Notes under the pieces: generated by a model
The model's database searches: none
What the model saw: only the letters and a program-made list of their open reading frames with translations
Told to the model about the DNA's origin: nothing
Assembly: GCA_009782555.1 (NCBI GenBank)
Contig: WRIV01000018.1
Span: 1-39,805 of the forward strand
Direction of reading: 5' to 3'
DNA from: Treponema sp.
GTDB taxonomy: Bacteria > Spirochaetota > Spirochaetia > Treponematales > Breznakiellaceae
DNA: 39,805 nucleotides
Part shown: positions 25,910 through 33,820 of the stretch, piece after piece
Layout of the letters: every line of letters begins with the position of its first letter
How positions within the stretch are numbered: the stretch's first letter is position 1
Translations under genes and position numbers: made by a program

Positions 25910-25997
25910 AGCATCATAGCTCCCATTGCCCTATAGATAAACGCAGGGGTAATTCGAGTCGTTCTCGGACCTCCTGACTTTATTATACGGAGGCACT

Positions 25998-26447
25998 ATG
26001 AATAACCTCAATTCAATTTTAATCGAAGGCAATCTGGTACGGGAACCCCTGTTCCGGACTACACCCAAAGGGACGCCGCTGTGTACCTTTACCCTTGCCT
26101 CTAACCGTTTCTTTAAACAAGATTCTGGCTTGGAAAAGGAAGTAAGTTTCTTCGATGTGGAGACCTGGGCAAAGCTGGCAGAATGCTGCAATAATCTGGG
26201 CCGTAAGGGCCGGGGAGCCCGGGTGGTGGGCCGGTTAAAACAGGAACGATGGAGCGGTTCGGACGGAAAGTCCCATTCCAAAGTAACCATTGTGGCAGAA
26301 CATGTTGAATTCAAGCCGGACTTTAAGAAAAACGGAGAGCCGGAAACCGCAGCATCGTCCTCTCAGGAATTGGCCGCAGCGGCACTGGATTCAGAAGAGA
26401 GCAATGCCGAAGAGTGCGTTTCTGAGATGGAAACGGTAAGCTTTTAA
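25998..26447 (+). CDS. ssb: Single-stranded DNA-binding protein
   Basis: A 149-residue SSB. The OB fold covers about residues 1-108: NSILIEGNLVREPLFRTTPKG, CTFTLASNRFF, FFDVETWAKLAECC, ARVVGRLKQERW, and KVTIVAEHVEF. The linker is short and Ala/Glu/Ser-rich. The C-terminal tip ends METVSF, keeping the final Phe but lacking the usual run of acidic residues and the Pro (DDDIPF type) that docks partner proteins. GGAGG lies 4 nt before the ATG. It is probably a second, specialised or simply divergent SSB. A strong hairpin follows. Confidence 0.93.
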   Translation: MNNLNSILIEGNLVREPLFRTTPKGTPLCTFTLASNRFFKQDSGLEKEVSFFDVETWAKLAECCNNLGRKGRGARVVGRLKQERWSGSDGKSHSKVTIVAEHVEFKPDFKKNGEPETAASSSQELAAAALDSEESNAEECVSEMETVSF

Positions 26448-26473
26448 TATCCGGCTGTATGTACAAAATACCT

Positions 26474-26507
26474 GCCAAGCGCATCAAAGTAGTTTGCTGC
26501 GCTTGGC
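26474..26507. terminator. Hairpin terminator between convergent ssb and an unknown gene
   Basis: Perfect 10-bp stem GCCAAGCGCA (26474-26483) and TGCGCTTGGC (26498-26507) with a 14-nt loop. On the plus strand a CTTTTTT run follows about 13 nt later, further than usual; the location between converging genes supports a terminator. Confidence 0.6.
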
Positions 26508-26535
26508 GCTTTGGGGGACTCTTTTTTGAAAAAAA

Positions 26536-28431
26536 TTATGTAACGATTCGGTTTACAAGAAGTTTTACCAGGTACAGTTTGATGTACAGATAAAGGGCAT
26601 TTTGCTCGCCGATCTTCATTAGTCCCTTAGAAGTATCCAGGATTGAATCGGCCATTTTGGTCAGTGTATCCTGGTTCACTACAAGGTGCTTTTGCAGGCG
26701 CAGCATCTGGCGCAGTTTATCCCGCACCAGGGAATTGACATCTTCCACCAGGTTATCTCTGGCCTTTTTATTGATTAATTGCCCCCATCGGGAAATAAGT
26801 TCCTCCAAAAAAGTTTCCAGTGTCTGCCCGCTGGGAACCAGTTTAGTCACCTCCGCCGTTGCCATACTCCGCAGTTTTTTTAAGGGATCTTCCGATTCAT
26901 TTTCTGTAACGCTGGTTTCTTCTTCCTGCCAGATTTTCTTTTTCTTTCCCAGATTCACAAAAAAGGCGATGATATTACTGATAATAGGTACGCTGTACCA
27001 AAAGGGCATAAGCAGCTTTATATCACTATAAAGCTGCTTGCGCTTTAAAAGGAGAAGCGAACGCAGGGGGAGCAGTTCATCCCGGTTAAACAGCCGGGAT
27101 GATTCGGGAATGCCCTTTTCGGAAGATACCGTTTCTTCATGAACCAGATAAAGCAAACGATCATTAAGGAGGGCCCTTAATACCGGGGCAAATTTGTTCA
27201 CATAGGATGCAATAAGCCGCTCAAAGTCCCGGTCTTCTTCCATGGCGCTTTCCCGGCTGAATTCACGAATCATTTTTTTCCACCGTTTGGTAATTGCCTT
27301 GATAACCAGCGGCCTGGTTTCGGTAAAAAGCCGGGCGCAGAGAGTCAGGACCTTGTTTTTTTTAACCAGCCATGATTTGCCGTCTTCCGTATGAAAAAAA
27401 AGAAAATCCGGCAGTTCCTCTGGAGTAACCGGTTCGGTGGTCCGCTTTTTGATATACGCATCGAGTCCTTCCTGAGTGTAGATGCCCAAAAGGAGGACGC
27501 CCTTGTTGTCTTTGAACCGTGCAATATCTTCCCTGGAAAAAAAATAAGGAGGGGTTTCCATTTCCAGTTCAAAATTTTTAAAAGCCAGTTCAATTTCTTT
27601 GGCTCTGGCTGCCCGGGCTTTAAAAAAACTGCAGCATGCTTCGATAATATAAATTGCCTGGAGGGCACCGGTTTCTTCTTCCAGCAGATCTTTTTTTTGG
27701 TTAAGATCAAATTTTACCAGACTGCAGAAATGGCCCCAAAAATGAAAGGAAGCTTCCCGTCCGTTCTTAAGATCGTTCCGGCATTCTTCGGGACGGATCA
27801 TGATTTGATCCAGAATTTCCAGCAGGTGATCATCCTTGCCAATAAGCTGGGGGGCAAGTTTACGCTGGACATATTCCCTGTTGCCGTGCTTAAGCAGGTA
27901 GTTCCGCGCCTTAAGAATAGAAAACTCAAGCAGAGTAAAGGGGATCATGGAGGCCAGAACCAGGGCGCTTCCCCGTTCATGAGGAAAGATCAATTTGATA
28001 ACCGGCAGCGGTTCTTCCTGGGGATTTTCCAGAAACTGCACAAAATCTGTGATAATATCCATGGGCCTAATCTGGTCCCGGGGGATTTCTATATTAAGCG
28101 AAGTTTCGCTGGGAAAGGGCATATCTGATTCTTCGTCAGCATTCCGGTACGATTCTTTGACCTGCTCCACATAGTAATGGGAAAAGTAAAGGTGATTGCC
28201 TTTTTCATTATTTGTGATTAGCACTTTTCCTTCTTCCGCAAGATGGTTCACATCCATCCATACCTTGGTTCCGGTTCCTTCGGTCCATTTTTTCCATTCC
28301 GGCTTGTCTTCACAGATACGCTGGGAGTATTTTTCTAGGAAAAAGATAAAGGTCTCCATGTTTATCCGGGGCGATTGGTTTTTTTTGGCGTAGGAATACA
28401 GCACTGTGTACAGATCCGTTCTCTGCGGCAT
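26536..28431 (-). CDS. Large protein of unknown function
   Basis: A 631-residue protein I do not recognise. It starts MPQRTDLYTVLYSYAKKN, continues as a largely helical, charged protein, and has one hydrophobic segment near residues 476-498 (FWYSVPIISNIIAFFVNL) followed by KKKK and a helical tail rich in Leu/Lys. The pattern suggests a cytoplasmic protein with one membrane contact. No catalytic motif is evident. The start is placed at 28431, because a promoter-like TAGAAA-17-TATGGT (28465-28437) ends 5 nt upstream; the frame also allows an ATG five codons earlier (28446). It is divergent from the second BspA-like gene, with promoters overlapping on opposite strands. Confidence 0.7.
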   Translation of the reverse strand: MPQRTDLYTVLYSYAKKNQSPRINMETFIFFLEKYSQRICEDKPEWKKWTEGTGTKVWMDVNHLAEEGKVLITNNEKGNHLYFSHYYVEQVKESYRNADEESDMPFPSETSLNIEIPRDQIRPMDIITDFVQFLENPQEEPLPVIKLIFPHERGSALVLASMIPFTLLEFSILKARNYLLKHGNREYVQRKLAPQLIGKDDHLLEILDQIMIRPEECRNDLKNGREASFHFWGHFCSLVKFDLNQKKDLLEEETGALQAIYIIEACCSFFKARAARAKEIELAFKNFELEMETPPYFFSREDIARFKDNKGVLLLGIYTQEGLDAYIKKRTTEPVTPEELPDFLFFHTEDGKSWLVKKNKVLTLCARLFTETRPLVIKAITKRWKKMIREFSRESAMEEDRDFERLIASYVNKFAPVLRALLNDRLLYLVHEETVSSEKGIPESSRLFNRDELLPLRSLLLLKRKQLYSDIKLLMPFWYSVPIISNIIAFFVNLGKKKKIWQEEETSVTENESEDPLKKLRSMATAEVTKLVPSGQTLETFLEELISRWGQLINKKARDNLVEDVNSLVRDKLRQMLRLQKHLVVNQDTLTKMADSILDTSKGLMKIGEQNALYLYIKLYLVKLLVNRIVT

Positions 28432-28445
28432 ACCGTACCATAGCA

Positions 28446-28474
28446 TTGTTTTGGTTTTTTTTCTATGGTATACT
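28446..28474 (+). promoter_or_regulatory. Promoter of the second BspA-like gene, predicted leaderless
   Basis: -35 TTGTTT (28446-28451), 17-nt spacer, -10 TATACT (28469-28474), 6 nt to the ATG at 28481. It overlaps the opposing promoter-like sequence of the unknown gene, so the two likely interfere. Confidence 0.6.
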
Positions 28475-28480
28475 TCCGCT

Positions 28481-29032
28481 ATGCGGAATATTTTTTGCAG
28501 CGCCCTGATTTTTTGCAGCGCCCTTCTTTTTGCCCAAAGTATCGATGCGGATTATGTGGTCAAAAACCGGGTGTTGATAAAATACCGAGGGTTTGCACAA
28601 AATGTGATCATTCCTCCCACCCTCGGCGTTGAGCGTATTGGAGAGAGAGCCTTTGCAGGGAGCCATATCAGTTCGGTAGTTATCCCCATGGGGGTGGGTT
28701 ATATCGAAGAGAGGGCCTTTATGGGCTGTTCCTTTCTGCGGTCCGTTACCCTGCCCAACACTCTGATCGCCCTGGGGCGGAGGGCTTTTTTTAACTGTTT
28801 TTCACTGGAAAAAATCAACATCCCCCGGAGCCTCCTGACCATCGACGAGGGGGTTTTTTTAAACTGCCAAAGCCTAAAAGAAATGGACCTCCCCGATACC
28901 CTGCGGAGTCTTGGTTCCAGAGCGTTTTCCGGCTGCATAGGCATGAACAAACTCAGCATATCCCGGAGGACCAGGCTGGGGGAACATCCCTTTATGGGTG
29001 TTCGCAGCGAAGCTGTTATCTTTAAGGATTGA
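28481..29032 (+). CDS. Exported BspA-like leucine-rich repeat protein (LRR_5)
   Basis: A 183-residue protein with a signal peptide (MRNIFCSALIFCSALLFAQS) and about five LRR_5 repeats: IGERAFAGS, IEERAFMGC, LGRRAFFNC, IDEGVFLNC and LGSRAFSGC, each followed by a LxxLxLPxxL strand. It is a paralogue of the protein at 10080 and similar in style, though shorter. The frame is open from 28406, but that extension lacks a signal and overlaps the divergent gene's promoter; the ATG at 28481 sits 6 nt after TATACT. The lipoprotein gene that follows begins 2 nt after this stop, so the two form an operon. Confidence 0.82.
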   Translation: MRNIFCSALIFCSALLFAQSIDADYVVKNRVLIKYRGFAQNVIIPPTLGVERIGERAFAGSHISSVVIPMGVGYIEERAFMGCSFLRSVTLPNTLIALGRRAFFNCFSLEKINIPRSLLTIDEGVFLNCQSLKEMDLPDTLRSLGSRAFSGCIGMNKLSISRRTRLGEHPFMGVRSEAVIFKD

Positions 29033-29034
29033 AA

Positions 29035-29595
29035 ATGAGTAACCGGGCTGCCCTTCTTTGCCCATTGGTTTTTGCGGCATTTCTTTTTCTGTCCTGTAGG
29101 CCAGGTTTGATAGCAGAACAGTTTGGCCCCCGGATCACTGAAGAGAACCTGATTACTGCCCTTCCGCCGGAACCCGCCATTGCAGATACGGAGTCCGGAG
29201 ATGTTCCTCAGCTGGTGCTGGAAAGCGGCAACCATTGGGCGGCGGGTATTCCCGGTTTTGGAGAAAATGCCCTGTCCGCCTTTACCGGAGAATACCGGAT
29301 CCCCGGTAAAAGGGGGACGACAAGGATTTGGCTGACCAGGGAATTCCTCTACTACGAAGGCTGGGCTAACCGGGGCAGCATAACCAGCCCCACGGTACTC
29401 CAGAAGATAGGAAGCGAAGGCCGGGTCGCCTCGGTAACCCTGAACAATATCTGGACCATGGTGATCCTCCTGCCCAAGGGAACGGAATTCAGTCTGGACG
29501 AAGAAGACTGGCTAATCATGCTTCTTGTAAGCAAATTTGCCGGGTTTTCCGGTCAGAGCCGGAACCTCTCCCTTCCTGCCTTCATCTCCTACTAA
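29035..29595 (+). CDS. Lipoprotein of unknown function
   Basis: A 186-residue lipoprotein: signal peptide MSNRAALLCPLVFAAFLFLSC with acyl-Cys 21. The mature part is acidic and Pro/Glu-containing, then beta-rich (TRIWLTREFLYYEGWANRG, SVTLNNIWTMVILLPKG). I recognise no family. The start is the ATG at 29035 with AAGG upstream; a TTG two codons earlier is in frame but unnecessary. It is co-transcribed with the BspA-like gene (2-nt gap) and ends 42 nt before the redox operon. Confidence 0.6.
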   Translation: MSNRAALLCPLVFAAFLFLSCRPGLIAEQFGPRITEENLITALPPEPAIADTESGDVPQLVLESGNHWAAGIPGFGENALSAFTGEYRIPGKRGTTRIWLTREFLYYEGWANRGSITSPTVLQKIGSEGRVASVTLNNIWTMVILLPKGTEFSLDEEDWLIMLLVSKFAGFSGQSRNLSLPAFISY

Positions 29596-29600
29596 TTCTG

Positions 29601-29629
29601 TTGAAATAACGAGCTTGCTAAGTTATACT
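29601..29629 (+). promoter_or_regulatory. Promoter of the NuoE/NuoF/hydrogenase-like operon, predicted leaderless
   Basis: -35 TTGAAA (29601-29606), 17-nt spacer, -10 TATACT (29624-29629), 8 nt to the ATG at 29638. No ribosome-binding site precedes the ATG. Confidence 0.65.
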
Positions 29630-29637
29630 AACGATCT

Positions 29638-30153
29638 ATGCAAACTATGCAAAAATTGACAAAAGACAATGTGTTAAAAATAATGAAGAACTATCAAAAT
29701 GATCCTCAGCAGCTTATCGCCGTGCTGCTGGATATTCAAGCGGCATCGGGAAAAAATTATGTTGATCAAAAATGGGCGGATCTGGCTTCTTCGGTTTTGA
29801 ATGTACCCCTTTCCAAAATTTATGATGTCCTGACTTTTTATGCCATGTTTAGCACAACCCCCCGGGGAGAATTTGTTATTGAAATTTGCAAGAGTACGCC
29901 CTGCCATTTTACCAGGGCCGAAGAAGTGGTAAAGTGGTTCGAAACCGCAGCGGGGATCAAGATGGGGGAGACCACCGCGGACGGCAAAATTTCGCTGCTT
30001 CACACCAGCTGTGTAGGTGCCTGTGACATTGGACCGGCGGTAAAAATCGGCGATCATGTGTTTGGCAGTCTGACCGAAGAAAAGGTAAAAACCCTGGTAA
30101 AAAACTGCATGGAAGGGAAGGCAGAGGAGTTACCATCACTATGCCAAAATTGA
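29638..30153 (+). CDS. NuoE/HndA-like [2Fe-2S] subunit
   Basis: A 171-residue thioredoxin-like ferredoxin subunit, homologous to NuoE, HndA and HydC. The four cluster ligands are Cys84 and Cys89 (EICKSTPCHF) and Cys125 and Cys129 (HTSCVGACD), the normal spacing for this family. It carries electrons between the flavin subunit and other clusters. The start at 29638 is favoured by the promoter; an in-frame ATG three codons later is also possible. First of three overlapping genes (13-nt overlap with the NuoF-like gene). Confidence 0.9.
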   Translation: MQTMQKLTKDNVLKIMKNYQNDPQQLIAVLLDIQAASGKNYVDQKWADLASSVLNVPLSKIYDVLTFYAMFSTTPRGEFVIEICKSTPCHFTRAEEVVKWFETAAGIKMGETTADGKISLLHTSCVGACDIGPAVKIGDHVFGSLTEEKVKTLVKNCMEGKAEELPSLCQN

Positions 30154-31373
30154 TCGACGAAGAATACGAAAAAACCGGCGGCTTTGCGGCTCTGAAAAAA
30201 ACGATCACCATGAAGAGCGGGGACGTGATTGCCGAAGTAAAAAAGGCAAAACTTTTGGGACGGGGCGGTGCGGCATATCCATCGGGGAATAAATGGGAAC
30301 ACCTCCTGCATATTCATGAAACTCCCAAATACATTGTCTGCAACGCCGATGAAGGAGAACCGGGAACCTTTAAGGACCGGCTCATCATGGACAAGTTTCC
30401 GCTGAAACTGCTGGAAGGCATTATCATTGCCGGCTTTGTGTTTAAGGCAAAGGCCGGATACATTTATGTCCGCGGCGAGTACCGGAAAATCCAAAAGCGG
30501 CTTCTGGAAGCTATTGAAAATACCAAAACCGCGGGTTTTCTGGGACAAAATATTCTTGGTACTGGTTTTGATTTTGACATTCACATTATTTCCGGAGCGG
30601 GAGCCTATGTCTGCGGCGAAAACTCGGCGCTTCTTAATTCCACCGAAGGCAAGGTTGGCCGGCCCCGCATTAAGCCCCCCCATTTGGCCGAAGTGGGTCT
30701 TTTTCTCCAGCCCACTCTGGTCAACAATGTGGAATCCTTGGCCAACATTCCCCTTATCGTGAGCATGGGGGGCGATGCATTTCTGGAAGCAGGGCACCCC
30801 GATTCGGGGGGAACAAAACTGATCTGCCTTTCAGGACATATACGAAACCGGGGAGTCTTTGAAATTCCTCTTGGGAAGGTAACACTGCGGGAGGTGGTTT
30901 ACAATCCTGAATTTGGCGGAGGAATAACGGGGGACAAAAAATTAAAGTTCTTTCACCTGGGCGGACAGAGCGGTCCTATAGGCGGAGAGGATCTTCTTGA
31001 TACAGTGTACAGCTATACTGATTTGCGAAAGGCCGGCCTCTCCGTCGGGTCCGGGGCCATTGTGGTCATGGATGAAAGCGTTTCCATCCTTGAATACCTA
31101 AAAGGCGTTACCGAATTCTTTATCCACGAATCCTGCGGCAAGTGCGTTCCCTGCCGCGAGGGCAACCGCCAGCTTCATAAGCTGCTGCACAGACTCTCCA
31201 TACCCGGTGCGGCTACGCCGCATAACCTTCATATCCTGCGGTGGATCGTCCATACCATGACCGATGCATCGTTCTGCGGCCTGGGGCAGACTGCGGCAGC
31301 GGCATTGCACAGCGCCTGGAAACACTTTAAACCGGAATTCGAAGCCAATGTCAGGCATGAGGGAATAATATGA
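30141..31373 (+). CDS. NuoF/HydB-like NADH-binding flavoprotein subunit
   Basis: A 410-residue subunit with the NuoF core: NADH/FMN loop LLGRGGAAYPSGNKW (about 38-52), CNADEGEPGTFKDR (67-80), GAGAYVCGENSALLNS, the ligand segment RPRIKPPHLAEVG, an SLBB region, and a [4Fe-4S] site with Cys332, Cys335, Cys338 and Cys379 (CGKCVPCREG and SFCGLG). It lacks the N-terminal [2Fe-2S] domain and C-terminal ferredoxin repeats present in many HydB/HndC and electron-bifurcating Bfu-type subunits, so it is a minimal NADH dehydrogenase module. It would oxidise NADH (or reduce NAD) with FMN. The ATGA overlap with the next gene shows tight coupling. Confidence 0.92.
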   Translation: MPKLIDEEYEKTGGFAALKKTITMKSGDVIAEVKKAKLLGRGGAAYPSGNKWEHLLHIHETPKYIVCNADEGEPGTFKDRLIMDKFPLKLLEGIIIAGFVFKAKAGYIYVRGEYRKIQKRLLEAIENTKTAGFLGQNILGTGFDFDIHIISGAGAYVCGENSALLNSTEGKVGRPRIKPPHLAEVGLFLQPTLVNNVESLANIPLIVSMGGDAFLEAGHPDSGGTKLICLSGHIRNRGVFEIPLGKVTLREVVYNPEFGGGITGDKKLKFFHLGGQSGPIGGEDLLDTVYSYTDLRKAGLSVGSGAIVVMDESVSILEYLKGVTEFFIHESCGKCVPCREGNRQLHKLLHRLSIPGAATPHNLHILRWIVHTMTDASFCGLGQTAAAALHSAWKHFKPEFEANVRHEGII

Positions 31374-32800
31374 GTCACCACAAGCCGGATCCAAACAAGA
31401 GTATTACCGTTACCATAGACGGACGCCAGATAACGGTGCCGGAGGGAACCAGAATACTGGAAGCAGCCCAAAAAGCCGGCGTCCATATCCCCACTATCTG
31501 TGATCATCCCGCCCTGGGCAAGCGTGCCGTCTGCCGTATCTGCGTGGTAGAATGCAACGGCCGCGGCAAACTTATGACCGCCTGCGCCAATGATGTGGCG
31601 GAGGATATGATCATTGTTACCAACAATGCCCGCATTCTGGGTATTCGGAAGATGATCCTCGAATTACTGCTGGCCAATCATCCCCAGGAATGCCTTACCT
31701 GTGTCCGAAACAAAAAATGCGAATTGCAGTCCCTGGCGGACCGCTTCGGCATACGGGCATCTCCATTCCGCCACGAAGCAGAGCGTCAGCATCCGCCGGA
31801 AACAGATGGGGATGTCCTGATCCGCAATATGAACAAATGCATCAAATGCGGGCGTTGTGTCGAAGCCTGTCAGGAGATTCAAACTGTCCGCGCTATCAAT
31901 AGTTCCCGCCGCAGTATTCATTATGAAATTTCCACTCCCTACGGGCAGACCCTTGGCAGCGGATCCTGCATCTTTTGCGGCAAATGCGCGGAGGTCTGTC
32001 CGGTGGGGGCAATTTACGAGCATGACCAAAGCGCTGAAGTATGGGAGGTCCTTGGCAGCGGACAGCGTTCGGCGGCGCAGATTGTCTCATCGGCGGGGGC
32101 AGTTTTGGATGATGAGCTTGGCCTGCCGCCGGGAACCATTACACCCGGTAAAATGGTTACTGCCCTAAAACTCTTGGGTTTTGAAAAAGTTTTTGACGCC
32201 GATTCTTTTGTAAGCCTGGCCGACAAAGAAACGGAAAACAATCTCCTTGACCGAATGAAGAACCATGGCAAGTCAAAAAAGCTGCTGCCTTTGATCACCG
32301 GCAGCACTCCGGGCTGGCACAGCTTTGTTGAGCGATTTTACCCGGAACTTTTGGATCATCTCTCCAACTGCAAAAGTCCCCAACAGATATTTGCTGCCAT
32401 GGTCAGAAGTTCAAAGGCTATTTCTGTTTCCATTACGCCCCATATCATCGAAAAATTTGAGGTCCAAAAGGCGGCCCAAAATCCTGCCGCAGACAGTGTG
32501 GACATTGCATTGACAGCGCAGGAGATGGGCCGAATGATCCGCCTGGCGGGAATTGAAATCGGCGTCCTGCCGGAAACTCCCTTTGATTCATTTGTTTTTA
32601 TTGCCGGCGATTCATTTACGGTGATGAACCAAAATTTATTTGATTTTGAGGATACCAGCCAGGGGATCAAAGAAGCGGAACTGGACCTGAAGGGAACCAT
32701 GATAAAAGTCATAACCGTCGACGGCCTTGCCCGCGCCCGGAAAGTTTTAGATTCCATCCGCAGTGGAACATGTAAAGCTTCTTTGGTCAGACTCGATTGA
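31370..32800 (+). CDS. [FeFe]-hydrogenase-like protein lacking H-cluster ligands
   Basis: A 476-residue protein with the N-terminal half of HndD/HydA: a [2Fe-2S] domain (Cys44, 55, 58, 72), a His-Cys3 cluster (His104, Cys108, 111, 117), and two [4Fe-4S] clusters (Cys157, 160, 163, 167; Cys200, 203, 206, 210). The C-terminal part still resembles the H-domain (PGWHSFVERFYPELLDHL, NCKSPQQIFAAMV), but the ligands are gone: TSCCPGW is TGSTPGW (310-316), the PC of motif L2 is PH (357-358) with its Lys replaced by Glu, and the chain ends at SLVRLD before the third motif with its two cysteines. It therefore cannot hold an H-cluster and should act as an iron-sulfur electron carrier or docking subunit for the NuoEF-like pair. 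What it reduces is unknown. Confidence 0.9.
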   Translation: MSHHKPDPNKSITVTIDGRQITVPEGTRILEAAQKAGVHIPTICDHPALGKRAVCRICVVECNGRGKLMTACANDVAEDMIIVTNNARILGIRKMILELLLANHPQECLTCVRNKKCELQSLADRFGIRASPFRHEAERQHPPETDGDVLIRNMNKCIKCGRCVEACQEIQTVRAINSSRRSIHYEISTPYGQTLGSGSCIFCGKCAEVCPVGAIYEHDQSAEVWEVLGSGQRSAAQIVSSAGAVLDDELGLPPGTITPGKMVTALKLLGFEKVFDADSFVSLADKETENNLLDRMKNHGKSKKLLPLITGSTPGWHSFVERFYPELLDHLSNCKSPQQIFAAMVRSSKAISVSITPHIIEKFEVQKAAQNPAADSVDIALTAQEMGRMIRLAGIEIGVLPETPFDSFVFIAGDSFTVMNQNLFDFEDTSQGIKEAELDLKGTMIKVITVDGLARARKVLDSIRSGTCKASLVRLD

Positions 32801-32824
32801 GCAAAACAGCCGCAGGGCAGATTA

Positions 32825-32845
32825 CCGGTTTATACAATAAACCGG
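32825..32845. terminator. Hairpin after the redox operon (no T-tract)
   Basis: Perfect 9-bp stem CCGGTTTAT (32825-32833) and ATAAACCGG (32837-32845) with an ACA loop, 24 nt after the stop. No T-run follows, so it may be an mRNA 3'-end stabiliser or factor-dependent terminator. Confidence 0.4.
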
Positions 32846-32863
32846 ATCGACATGGATATCGCA

Positions 32864-32892
32864 TTGACTTTCCACTGGCCTTTGGCTAGATT
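32864..32892 (+). promoter_or_regulatory. Promoter of the TPR gene, predicted leaderless
   Basis: -35 TTGACT (32864-32869), 17-nt spacer, -10 TAGATT (32887-32892), 7 nt to the ATG at 32900. The intervening TATAATA is too close to the ATG to be the -10 box. Confidence 0.65.
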
Positions 32893-32899
32893 TATAATA

Positions 32900-33781
32900 A
32901 TGAAACGTTTTTTGCTTCTATGCGTACTGATTGCTGTTGTCGCAGGCTTTGCCTTTTCTCAGGAAGTTCCACCTGTGCCGGTTCAGCCTGGACAGAATTT
33001 GGTTCCAACACAGCCGTTATTTCCATCACAATCGGCTGCTCCTCCGGTACAGACAAGTCCTCCTTTACCGCCCGCTCAAGCGCCGGTTCGAACAACGGCG
33101 CAGCCCGAACAGGCACAGCCGGCGCCTCCGCCGGTACCGGCCCAGCCCGCACCGGCAGTTCAGCGGCGTCCCGGCCCCGATGCACTGCAGAATTACCGTG
33201 TAGGAAGGGATCTGGAGGCCAGAAACCGTTTTGAAGAAGCAAATACCTACTATAATGAAGCGGTGAAGATCTGCATCGAAGAATTGAACCGGAATAACAC
33301 CAACATGGATTCCTATACGGTCCTTGCCTGGTCCCTCTTAAGACAGCGCCGTTATGCCGATGTGATCAACTGGGGCGACAGGGCTTTGCGGGTCAATCCT
33401 GGTGATTACCGCATTGTAGAAACCATGGGCGAGGCTTATTTTTTTCTTAACGACTATGAACATGCCCTTATTATGATGCAGCGCTATGCAGCATCCATGC
33501 CCCGGGGTGACCGGGCTTCCACGGCATATTTTTATATGGGAGAGATCTACCGCAACCAGCGGAAATACCTCCATGCCGATATTGCCTACACCACCGCTGT
33601 TACCCTGGAAGGAAGTATCTTTCTATGGTGGTTACGGCTCGGTACAGTCCGGGAAGCCGCCGGAGAATATACTTCGGCAATTCAGGCATACGAAAGGGCA
33701 GCAGCTCTTAGTCCCGGTAACCGGGAAGCAGCGGAGGCACTGGAAAGAACCAGACGGTTGAATACGACGGCGCAGCGGTAG
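32900..33781 (+). CDS. Exported TPR protein with Pro/Gln-rich linker
   Basis: A 293-residue protein with a signal peptide (MKRFLLLCVLIAVVAGFAFSQ), a low-complexity Pro/Ala/Gln/Val linker (about 22-92, for example PPVPAQPAPAVQ), and about four tetratricopeptide repeats (about 95-285; GRDLEARNRFEEANTYYNEAV, YAVI-type helices, AGEYTSAIQAYERAAALSPGN). The linker resembles those that span the periplasm or peptidoglycan. It probably scaffolds protein assembly; the partner is unknown. The start is fixed by the signal peptide and the promoter; the frame extends 16 codons further upstream. Last chromosomal-type gene before the defence island. Confidence 0.85.
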   Translation: MKRFLLLCVLIAVVAGFAFSQEVPPVPVQPGQNLVPTQPLFPSQSAAPPVQTSPPLPPAQAPVRTTAQPEQAQPAPPPVPAQPAPAVQRRPGPDALQNYRVGRDLEARNRFEEANTYYNEAVKICIEELNRNNTNMDSYTVLAWSLLRQRRYADVINWGDRALRVNPGDYRIVETMGEAYFFLNDYEHALIMMQRYAASMPRGDRASTAYFYMGEIYRNQRKYLHADIAYTTAVTLEGSIFLWWLRLGTVREAAGEYTSAIQAYERAAALSPGNREAAEALERTRRLNTTAQR

Positions 33782-33790
33782 GTAGCTGCT

Positions 33791-33820
33791 CTGAAAAAAC
33801 GTTCCGCTCTATGCTATACT
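33791..33820 (+). promoter_or_regulatory. Promoter of the small methyltransferase gene, predicted leaderless
   Basis: -35 CTGAAA (33791-33796), 18-nt spacer, -10 TATACT (33815-33820), 7 nt to the ATG at 33828. No ribosome-binding site. Confidence 0.55.

Noticed and set aside
28406-28480. N-terminal extension of the second BspA-like protein
   Set aside because: It would put the signal peptide internally and start upstream of the predicted transcript start.
29607-29625. TAAC...GTTA dyad within the redox operon promoter as an operator
   Set aside because: Only four outer base pairs match, which is expected by chance.
31370-32800. Annotation as a catalytic [FeFe]-hydrogenase
   Set aside because: All H-cluster cysteines are replaced or absent, although the rest of the chain is hydrogenase-like.
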